From assembly GCA_022747635.1 (NCBI GenBank), contig JAKTNV010000003.1:51396357-51460356 (forward strand): 64,000 nt of DNA, given 5' to 3'. This document shows, in pieces, positions 26,501 to 38,500 of this stretch. Source of the stretch: Hetaerina americana. Lineage: Eukaryota > Arthropoda > Insecta > Odonata > Calopterygidae. Numbering within the stretch: position 1 is the stretch's first letter; each line of letters starts with the position of its first letter. The position numbers were made by a program, and so were the translations under genes. The notes below the pieces were generated by a model. The model did not search any database, was not told where the DNA came from, and saw only the letters and a program-made list of their open reading frames with translations.

Positions 26501-29500
26501 TCATGAGTTCACTGCTTGATGCTATCAGGACTTGAACATGGAACCTTAGGATGGCAAGTCAGGGTAGGGGAAATACACAGGAAAATACACCTACCAACTC
26601 TGAATAGGAGTATTGTGGCATGCATAGTGATTTTTTATTGTTTTTCAAATGAAGTTCCAAATTTTCAGAAATGTTATTCTTTTATTTTAACAGCCTAAAA
26701 ACCATAAATAGAATAATAAATTGGAAAATCACTGATTAAGATGCCATGCAATAAACTGGATTAAAATACAGTATGTATTTCAGCAAGAATTAATAATGCC
26801 CCTTTTTTTATTAAATCTTACATTTCCCCATTCATGTCACATTAAATTTATCATTTTTTGGTGACTTGGTGTATTTCATCAAAGAAAAGTGAAACCAATT
26901 AGCAATGAAAATGTGCCCACATAAAATCCGTTATGTTACAAAACCTTCAAATGAGAATTCCTCATTGAAATTGCTTGATTGAAAAATTGAAATTGACACA
27001 CAATTGAAAAATAAAATTGTTTCACAGTATGAAATAAAAAATAATAAGATAATGCATCTGTCCCATTCAGTGTAATGGAAAATATTTAAGTTCACAACCT
27101 GTACATAGCTAAGATAATCTAAGTGTAAACTGAATTATAATTATCCAATTGGTAAGAGTGACAAAACCTTGAGGATATAAATAAATTATTAAAACGTACA
27201 CTAACAATGAAAAATATCTGGTACAATACCTGCTTGATCTCTGACTGCCAGGCTTCAGCTTCGCAGGACTCTTTGGCATGCTAAGAGGCAAGGCACCACT
27301 GAAATAGGTCTCTTGAATAACTTCTCTCAGTTTTTTCACCCATGTTTGCTTCCCTTCAAGTGATGAAGCCTAAGAAAGATGTATAAGATTATGAAGGCTA
27401 AAATCTTAATCAAAATCACATGGTTTACCTAAAGATTTTCTATGTCAGAAGCTTGAAATTGTAAGATTATGACACATACAACCAAATCAAGTCCAAAATA
27501 CATGTTTCTTTTTATACACCTCAAGTAATATATGATACATATCTCTCTCACTTAAATTGTCACAAAAATGTATGAAAAAGCATAAAATTATAGTAACAGT
27601 GTTTCCTGCAATCATCAAATTTGAAATGACATAAGATTATAGCGCAAAAGACCACCATAGAGTCAGTATGAAAGCCTTCAAAAAAAAGTTAATCTGAAAA
27701 ACTGATGCAAGAATATAATCACAAAAATTATACATGAATTACCTTAAGTACTATTCTATAATCTGATATTGGAGCTCTTCCAGTCCACACTGCAAACTTG
27801 CATTCATCTCCTTCTATGTGCTCTGTCACCCCAAGTTCTGATGTCTATAAAAATTATGCAATTATTGTAATAACACATATTGAATAATTAATTATACTCC
27901 ACACTTAACGATTCATAATAATTCTAAACTAAAGAATTGAAGTGAACAACATCATACCATGAGCTTATTTTTGTAGATATATTTTGCCTTCCCACTGGAG
28001 TCCTTAACTTCTTTACTGAATAATAAATACAATTCAAACAGGAATATGTGTCGTTCCCTGCCTTTTCTAATTATCTGTTTGGGGTCCCAAACTTGGAACG
28101 TATCTTGAAGTACAACTTCATCACCTAGTTTATCCAAGGATACATCACAGCCTTCTAACAATGATAAGTGCATGGCATCATTGGCCTTCTTAGGTACATT
28201 CAGCATCACTTCCAAGCCATCCTATGAAAAAGAAATTCAGATAAATTACATTTGAATATTTTAAATTCACTTGATCAATTATTACATGCGTATTTGCAAA
28301 GGCTTTTCTCTGAAACACGTCTTTTATAAAAGCAAATATCATTTGTTCAAGTAAATTCTAAGTCTCAAAATTCTACAATGAATGAGTAATAATTTTTAAA
28401 GTAACATGCAATATAGCATGTTAAATGTTTGAGCCTAAATGATTCTGGACAAGGGATTTTTCAGCATTATTAACATTATCAGAGTAACTAGTCTTATTTT
28501 CACTCAAAGATATTTTCAATCCAGTTGCTAAAACTTTGATTATGAACTTTATTCATTTTTTCCATTACTATTAAATATGAACATAGAAAACAATAAAGAA
28601 TACCCTGTTTCTAAATTCAAAAACAAACATTTGTGGGGGTCTGCACCAATTCAAGGAATATTCATAAAATAATTATTTGGCACATGGCAGGCCCTATATA
28701 TTCAAATTAAATAGACGTTAAAAGTTAATAAGCAAAAAATAAGCATCTTTTAATAAAGATGCTCATGGAAACAGTTCACTGTTTATTACATAAATTACAT
28801 GAGGTGATCATGGAAAATGAACTTTTGTTCCATGCGACAATTATGCTGCCACACTTTGGGTCATGAACTCCCTGCCAACTCATTGTGACTGCTATAATTG
28901 ACACTATCATTAGGCTTAATGCCATCTTAATAATTGGAGTTGAGGCTTTTACTTTTTTGTGTTCACAACCATTGCTATAGTTTGAAAATTGTTTAGTTTT
29001 TTTTGTGGATACTCAGTTTTCAATAATTTCAAATATTTTCCAATGAACTTATCAGCAGCTTCTACATCTGATGAAAATCTTTCACCAGCAAATACCTTTT
29101 CATAAATATCTGTAGTGATTCTATTGCATATAAAAAAACCTTTAGAACTTTTCCAATTGAACTGGTAGCTGAATTAAGGTATTTCTGAATGAAAAAGTTT
29201 ATCATGACCTCTAACCAATACTTCATTTTGACAAAACAGAAGCCACTGCATAATTAATGCATGCAAATCATTGTTTCAGCCTTCTTTCCCTGTCTTTCAG
29301 CTTTTCGGACATTTTTCCCCGTCACTTCTGTATCCGACTTTCTACTTTCTCTTTTTTATTCTTAATGTCACATACAGTGAAAGACTTGATGTCTCCCACA
29401 AAAGCTTCACAGATGGATAGGCATCCAGTTTTTTTATCAAATCTACTTTTTCGGCAATTGATGTTTTATGTTAAGCCTTAAATTCTCTGCTGTTACTTCC

Positions 29501-32500
29501 ACTGTTTTAATCTCACTTCATCAAGGGGCCAATGTTCAACAAATTTAGTGGCCTCAGCATATTATGGCAAAATATATATGGCATTAAAGACAAGTTAGAC
29601 AATGTGTAATAAATTGTTTAGTATTCAAAATTATTCCCATTAAATTTGCTTAAATTCAACTGATCTATAGCCTTGAATTGGAAAAATCACTTCCAGAATA
29701 TAGTGCAATTTCAACGAATTACAATCGACTATCACTTATAAGATCTTTGTCATCTTTCAAAGCATGTATGTAATCACTATCACAATATCGCAGACCTATG
29801 GGTGTTTCCAAGTCATAGATTTCTAGATTATGAGTTCCAGACTATAACTAGTGCGCTTCTTAGTATATAATAGAACTAAGCACTTACAACATAATGATCC
29901 CATCTTCGTTATTTCATGAGGGTATATACTTAAAAGTTATTCAAACTGTCTAAAGTAATAATATGGATGATTATGCAATATTAAAACCTGAGAGGTAACT
30001 TTATGTTCATGATCACCATGTTAATTAAAGGCATGCATACACTAAAGATCCCAGTTAAGAGTTACTTCTAAAAACAAGCTGTATGATATGCTAATTTGAT
30101 ACAGAATATTAAATATATTTATGCACCTTGATTTCTCCTTGACCTTCTTCACAACATGATTGAAGATCCTTAAGTAGGAGTTGATACTTGGTTATTCTTT
30201 GTACTGGTTTTATAAGATATGCAGCTATGGGATGCTCCACTTTGTGCTTTTTTTGAAGCTCTTCAAAGAAGGTGCCCCCATGCTGCACCAGAAGGGAGTT
30301 TGATTCTGGTTTGTTCTTACAATATTTTACATACATGTCAAACTGCTGAGCCTGTAGAACAAAAAGTGTTATTATTAAATATATCCTGTCCATTACAAAA
30401 CTTATCAGAAAGGCATGATTCCTGGATAGTTAAAAATCAACTTCCACCAGTACTTCAAGCCTTGTAATGAGGTTACTTCTCATGTGCCGACACTGATGAC
30501 TGATTGCAAACAACCAAATCATTCAGTCTGACAACCAAAAAATGAGAAAAAGGAAAACTCTATTCATTAAAATTCATGATTAAAATAAGATTAGGAATAA
30601 AATCAGACCGTATTATAATTAAAAGTTTTTCACATGCTTAGCTTTAGCGATGGCTAAATATACTTACCCAGGTGACAAAACAATGGCCCACATCTTCTGG
30701 CATGGTTTCATACTTTTCTAGTTCTTTCAAGAATATACTTCGGTGAAATTCAAGAATTTCTTCCATGTTTCCAAAAATTATATTGTCTTTCCCTTGGATT
30801 GGAGCTGGAACACCTGTTCCACCATTCCGCATCTCTTCCAGGAAATAACGAGTGCATGCCTCAAGGTCTTTCACATAAGTACGCTCAGTTTGTAAAAGCT
30901 CTGCCATAATGAATCTGTAGGAAAAATGTCAATGATGAGAAATCAGTATCTTATTAAATAGTAAATGGATGCTAGCAACAAAAAAATCAGTTGTTCAAAA
31001 ACACATTATTATCAAAGAGAAGTTCCTAATTAAGTAGCTCTTAAAATAACATAATATATACATAAGCTCCAGCAAGTTTGATGCTCACACAATGATAAAA
31101 GAAAATGATGACGTGAAGCAGTTAATGTACAATATACACACAAGTACAAAACAACTCACTCTTTCCTTCTTGCTGATCTTCTCTTCTCCTCATTGAGCTC
31201 TTTTAAGTCTTTTGCTGCTGCTGCCTCTTTCACCTTAGCCTCCAATGTTGGATCCGAATTACGGTCAATGGAAAGATCTTGCCTACTCCCATCACCTTCT
31301 GCCTGTATTCCTAAACACTCTTCCAGTTGTGCCCTAATTTGGAGCAGAGCAAAAACAAATATATACATATCAATCACAAATGACTTCTTTTTCAATCTAG
31401 AATAAAAATGAACTGACCTATATTTATCCATTCGAGAGCTAAAATCCTTGTACTGGTTATCGACAGCTGCAACCCATTGCTTGATGCCACTTGCATGAGC
31501 ATGCCCTTTTTCCACAAGACTGTCAGCCAACTGCATAAGTAATTTGACCCTTTCACGAGTTTCCTATAAAGAAAAAAAGAGGAAATTGCCATATTAATTA
31601 TTTTTAGAATAATGATTAACGGTGAAATACTATTAAAAAACTTGTTAATAAATTTTATCAAAAAATAGTTTTATGAAAACATTTATGCGCCATTTACACA
31701 TCATTACATGGCAAAACTAATGATATGGTGGTTTTAAAAAAAAACTATTTAAAGAGTTTTTTTAATGAATGAAATAACTGAAGTGCCCTTACTTTGGCGG
31801 TTCCTTTGAATTCATTATGCTCGAGAAGCAATGCTTCTGCCTCTTCTCGGCTTTGGCCCTGAACATGGGTATGAGTGGACAGGTAGCACTCGCCAGTATC
31901 ATGAATCCACTCCAGAGCCTGTTTGGCTGATCTCTCAAACAGAACAAACTGCTGGCACTGGTCAAGACGTTTTTTCCTTTGCGTCCAATGTTCAAGCACT
32001 TTATTTTCTTGACACAAAAGTTTCTCAAGGATAGCTGTGGAATCATAGTATTTTACTGAATTAATAAAAGTTCTCATCCATTAAAATGCCAGAAAAAAGA
32101 TTTTTCATATTTGAAATATCATGATATCAATGACCTTCACAAAGTAATTATGTGAATGATTAAATGTCATAAAAATTTGATCAGAACAAACAGAAATTAA
32201 CCAGCATTTCATAGGTAAATCATTTCAACTACCCTGATGAGCTCAACAGACAAATACTCAAGACATGTACTGTATTTGCTTCTCTCCCCTGTTTATGAGT
32301 ATTAAACCATGTATACATTAAGGCACTGTGTGTGTAACGTCCAAGAACTAGAAAATCTTAATATTTTAATGAAGGACAAATAAAACATATGACTATGAAT
32401 ACCCTTTTAATTTTTATTGACTAATAAGTCTATGACTCATACTTTTTAACTTTTTCAAAGGCTAACTCACACTAAAGCCATTACTAATGAAAAAACTGTA

Positions 32501-35500
32501 AACTGGGTAAACCAGCAGAAAGATCAAATATAAGAAAATAAAAAAGAAACTGAATATCATTTAACATCCAATTGAGACAGGAAAAGAGAGGGCCAATGAT
32601 TTCATCAGTTCGAAAAAATCCACCTCACTTTTCAACATCCTGTAAAAATTTTATCAGCATGCAGGCATACCATGTATTTTGAAACCAAGAATCCATTTAA
32701 AAAAATCAAAATATACAACATAAACAATTAAATACCTTTAACACGACCTTCAGATGTCCTAGTCCCTGCCTCTCCCTGATAATTATAATACTGTAGACTA
32801 CGAGCAGTGTACTTGAGAAAAGTCTCAGCTGTCCTTCGAGCAAGAGTACATGCCTTAAGGAAAGCCTCTTTTTGTTCCTGGTGTTTGTTTATCAGTTGGG
32901 CCACCATATTCCCCCCTCGCTCCCCTCCAGCTCCCCCGCCACTTGTGCTGTTCCCAGCCAATTCACCTCCCCCACACCAATCCTCATCCCGTTTGTACTC
33001 TCTTTCCAAGCTATCTAATACAGAGCAAACCTGCAACAAATAAAGATTTTTCAAGAACAAATACAGTCAGTGAATGAATAAAAGAAACTGATATGACAAA
33101 AATGGCTTCAACTCAAAACTAAAACTACATACCTGCTCAGCAGTCTTATAAAAGTTGAGACTAGCAGTAACAAGTTTATGCCTCTCCTCTGCACAAGTGA
33201 CTAGTTGTTGCCATCTCTTGGTAACTTCTTCTGCTATGTCCCTAACTCCTTGGGGATCATAGTGATTGGCACTAATGAGGGCATCTGCTCTATGCCTCAC
33301 TTGCACAGCAGAAGTATGAGTTTTCTATCAAAAAATCCCAATAAAAAACAATACACAATCAGTTATGAGGCAAAATGAAGTTCACAGTACTATTTAGAGA
33401 AACATTCTCAGATAAAAGTAAAAAAATTAATACCTATTTGTAATTACCGGTGACACATTAGGATTATCACATTAAACATTAAAAAAGGAAGTTATAGTCG
33501 TTGACTCTTATTTGAATATTTTTTTAACAAAAACAGCAGGAAAACCACCACATAAATTTCCCTAAAAAAGGAAGTTACAGTCATTGACTCTTATTTGAAT
33601 ATTTTTTTAACAAAAACAGCAGGAAAACCACCACATAAATTTCCCGGGCTATATCAACTTGGAAAAAGATTTTCTTGATCAAAATAGTAAATTAAATTTA
33701 TTTTTCATTAATTTATTTCAGCTCATATGCAACTAAGGGTAATTGCTATTCATCTGCACTCACAAAACTCTCCTCCATGCTCTCAAAAAAAACTATGCTA
33801 TCCTGGATGTGCACTGAACTGTAGCAATGTTTACACAACTTTCAGTCAATAGTGCACCAGATGCACTATCTTATACACAAGGATGAATATGGTGAAAGAA
33901 GAAGTGTTTGACATTGAGACCAACCAAGTGGAAGGTGTCAGAAATTAATTAACTTCTTGAAGGCTATAGCCCAAAAGATATTAGCACTGCAGTCAAGACA
34001 GCATTATTTTTTAATGTGCTGCCAACAAAAACACTGTGCTACAGAGGTAAACAATGTCATGGAGGCATGTTTAGCTAACAAAGACTTACTATCTTATTAA
34101 TCACAAATGCAAATGGAAGGGAGAAACTTAAGCCACTAGTAGTAGGTAAATCAAAGTCCTAATATATAAAACATTGCCCACTAGATATACAGAAAATTCC
34201 AAAGCACAAGTGACCTCAGAAATATTTGAGGATGAGCTTCATGATCTGCATGCTAAAATGGGGTATCAGGACAGGAATTCTGTAGTTTTTTGATCAGTAA
34301 CCAGGCTATCCACCAAATGTACACTTGAGTAATGTACAGTTACCATTTTTCCTGAAAATCATATTAGTGATCGCTAACCACTGGATTTGGTATAGTTTAG
34401 GTATAAACTCATTTAAGCAGCATTATCGAAGAATGATTGTACTAACATTCATAGCTCTGCATGATTGTAGTAGGAATATAACGGCAATAAAAGTGGATGC
34501 ACTGGATGATTTACATTACATATCATAAGCTCTACACTAAAATTACACCACAAACACTTACACGACATATAAATACTGAAAAGCAAGTTTAGGATTCTAC
34601 AATGTATAACTGCTTTAGGTAGGCAGTATTTTAAGTTAACTGTAATGAAGAAATTCCACTTGAAGTTATTCGTGATGCTGATGATAGAATAGACAATGGC
34701 TTCTGTAATTAAGCATGTAAAAGTGAAAATTCATCTTTCCTGCTATTTGTACTTCCCTACCTTTTAAACTTTTTTTGGCATCCCTAGAAGAGTAAAATAA
34801 GGGCCTTTACTGTAATTCATTATTACAGTTTTTATGTCATTAATTTATTATTTGATGTTTCTTTAAATTATTTCCACTATCAAGGCTTTTGTGGATCAAT
34901 ACGTTTTTAATTGATTCTATAGTGCATGCCACATTAATTTTTCGCTAAATATAATTCATACATGCTAATAAGTAATTACTAAAAAACTTTTTTTTAGACC
35001 TATACAGACTTTTATGCCATATTTTGTTTATAGTGCATGCCACATTAATTTATGGCTAAATATGTTTCATAAATGTAAATAAGTAATTATGCAAACACTT
35101 TTTTCAGACCTATACAGACTTCTATGCCATATTTTGTTTGCCAACTTTCTTTTCACAATTTTAATATTATGCTACAGATTTTTTCCCAAATGTATTTTAA
35201 TTTTAATACGAAATATTAGAAGTGCAAAATGACTGTGATTATTGGTGTATAACTCCTGAAATATCACTCCCACATACTTGATAATATTTATGAAAATGGC
35301 TAATAAGAAGTTCACTTTTTCAACAAATAATTTATAATTTCAATTTCATTGGCTTAGACATTGCTACCCAACATTTATTCCATAGCAAGTGAAATAATAA
35401 TTAGGCACATTGAATATTTGGAACTGTGGTACTGAGATTTGGAAATCCACCCAGATGACAACCAGGTTGTACATTGCAATTACTATAACCTTGGTGGGTC

Positions 35501-38500
35501 ACACCTTGTGGGGAAAGAAAGCTATCCTATAGAGATTCACATGAATTAACTTCCTCATATTCTACCAAGGTGATACTAATTATAGTCACCAGCCAAATAA
35601 ACACTAAATTACTAATAAATAACTTTTGCTACTCAAATAGATAAACATTAATACTAACCTCGATAGCTACTTGAAACTGCTCATGTTCCTTTTTTAGCTG
35701 CTCTGCATCTTGCAGACAGCTTGGGATTGTGAAACCAGCCATTAGCATGGCTTCACCATTCCTTATCCAACTAACAACCTATGGAGAAATGATAAAATAT
35801 TGAGGTTGTAAGTTTTTCCTTGTGTGAGCTCTACATGGATATTTATGAATATAACAAGTAGAAAAAAGATAAGGAAGCAATGTGAGGATCAAAATTTCAT
35901 ATACTAAAGCAATTAAGCATTCCATTGTACAAACTTAATTGAGAATACTTTTAATTATGTGCAAGGATATTTAGATACAAATTCAGCCTTTTACAGGTAG
36001 ATTGCTCATTTCCCAAACTTACTATCATCTGACAAATGAAAGAGTTAAAATATTGCAATATGCTCATGTGCTCCAACTATTATTTCAAGCAAATAATTAT
36101 CAAAATAATGGATTCAGTTACGATGAAAATAATATAAATCAGATTATCAGGCAGTGAGAAAGAGATGCCAATTTTGCCATTATTTCTAATAATTAAAATA
36201 TATATTATTTCTTCGACCTCTTGACACTTTACCTGACTAGCATCAGCTTGGAATTGACAAAGTTGAAGACACTGCTCTAATCGAACTCTCCGAACTTCAG
36301 CCAAATCCTCTACATCCATTTCTCTTTCATGAAGGTACTCCAATAATACTTGTACCCGGGTCTGAGCAGAATACTGGCCATCAGACATTATACGAACACT
36401 TGAGTTCTCCAGTAACTGGAAAAGTGAAATAATTAAATCACAATGCCATATTTAACCAGAAAATTGGTAATCTCTGAAAATTTAAATTACCACTTCACTT
36501 CCTTGAGCATAGCTATTAAGTTCACAATATTATGTCACAAATGAATAAATTGAATTTAAAAGCTAAACCTATCAAAAAATAGACTGTGTGTATCATTGCA
36601 ATAAATGGGGATTCCCTTTCTGTTTGATGCCAGTAAAATTTTATAAAAATGATAAAACTCAGTGAACCCAAGTATTTGTGAATTATTTATTATTGAGAAG
36701 GTTCCAGTTTTGGCATAATGAATGACTTCTTCTGTTTCCTAAATCAGTATTTTAATTTTTCCTTTTGATATAGCAATTAAATGAATTTACTAAGACAGCA
36801 GTATGGTCCTTATAAACCTGGAGTACATTAAGTTTGAACTTTCAGATTTATCATTTTTCTTCTTGAAAACAACCATGTGCGGAAAAATTTACTTCACACA
36901 TTTTTATATTTACAAGCTTCTTTTTCAGCAGTTAATTTATCTATGAATGTCAAATTTTGTGAACGTACATTTTGCACCACACATTAGTAATGGTTACTGA
37001 AGTATTGATACAAACCCTTAAGTGATAAAAAAGACCTTAAACACCCTAATGGCCTAAGTCCATAATTCATGAGTGGCATTAGACAAGGAAAAGGTACTTT
37101 TGTACAAGGAAAAGGACAAGATAGGGTACTTTTTCATAAGTCATAATGTTTCAATCACTTATGCTATAGCTCATTGCATCTTGAGATTAATACCTCAGGT
37201 ATTTACTTTTTGACAAAAAATAGCAATTCTTAGTTTTTCCCTTAATAACTAATTAATAAGCAATAGAAACTATGTACATGTGCTGTTGCATGACATTAGA
37301 ATTTATATTGATTTAAGGGCAATAAGATAACTTTTTGACAAAAGTTTGATGTGAGGCCAGAATTATAATACGTAAACTTCCTTGCAAAAGGATCAGAGAA
37401 GAAACCTTATAATTGTCAGTGATGTTCTATTGATTGAAAAAATTGCAGTAGCCAATCAATTGATTACTATGGAAAATAAAACAAACAACATTTTAGAGAA
37501 AAAATGGCCTTCGCAGCTGGAATCCTCCCCAAATAACTAATACTACTACTACTACATCTTATTGGATCATTTGATAAAACTTTAATATCTAAACTGGATA
37601 CCTACTTGGGCAAGTTCTTGTCCTCTCTGAAGCACCTGAAATGTTGTATTCTGCATATGAGAAACACTCTCATTATGGACCCTTAACAACTGTTCTGCTT
37701 GCTGGGAGTCAGCTCTTCCTGGCTCACCACTCCTTCCTTGTAACTCTTCTGACCATAATTCCAACTGTGATGAAACCTAAAAAATAATTAAATAGTCATC
37801 AACAAATATTAGTAAATTGTAATTATCCAAAATGTGAATAACGTATATTTCCATGATTTTCCTGCAAATGGATGCATTTTATTTTCAATGATATTCACAT
37901 AAATGAATTCAATAGAAAAAATAATATTTGCAGAATATAATCATAAAATAATGAATATGTAACATCCAAACATCAAAATTATGTGTTAAATCATTTGAGG
38001 GAATCATTTGAATGGAAAGACAGAAATTACAAAACTACTGGTGGAAGCTGCACGATGGTGGTGTGGCTGGTAAACTTCCGATTTCATTTCATGATTTGAA
38101 ACTAAGAAAAATGCATTATCTAAGCAATAGCCCACAACCTGTCCATTGATTTAGAACAGAATGTGCACATATTTAATGGATAAGTATACATAGTATATAA
38201 AAGGCCTGATCAAAAAAAGATAATATTGTTTCACAACATACTAGATTTTTATTAGCGAACCTTTACACATGCTTATTGCCTTCAAAATACAGCCCTTGGC
38301 GGCCAATACAACACTCCCAACATTTTTCCCACTTTTCAGTTCTGTCCTGGAACATTTATTTTGGGATAGTCTACAGTAAAATCATGTGGATATCTAAAAT
38401 AGTTTCATATAGGGACCTTTCAAGGAGGATTTCAACTCAGGAGATAGGAAAAAGTCTGCTGGAGCAAGATCAGGAGGGAAAGGTAGCTGGAGGATAACTG

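Larger units (their letters stand above)
2185..27229 (-). other. trio: 25-kb trio intron
   Basis: This single intron separates the PH1 exon (27,230) from the SH3-linker exon (2,184); the phases agree (AG|G). I see no convincing coding exon inside it. It holds an (AT)33 microsatellite, several C/U-rich blocks on the sense strand, a GC- and CpG-rich patch at 22.1-22.6 kb, and a possible SINE at 25.5 kb. In flies and vertebrates, Trio/Kalirin genes make shorter isoforms from internal promoters, so an alternative promoter or 3' end could hide here, but nothing in the sequence proves one. Confidence 0.85.

Noticed and set aside
26480..26600. Possible minus-strand tRNA-derived SINE (TGTTCAAGTCCTGA)
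   Set aside because: A B-box-like string is present but no A box at the right distance, so not listed as a feature.
2185..27229. Recursive splice sites (acceptor joined directly to GTAAGT) in the long intron
   Set aside because: I scanned the minus strand for pyrimidine-rich AG|GTAAG and found only CTGGAG|GTAAGC near 6,325, which lacks a polypyrimidine tract.
37599..37606. Alternative donor GTATCC after the 37,606 exon
   Set aside because: It would end the exon in phase 1 and break the frame with the following exon, whose acceptor is phase 0.
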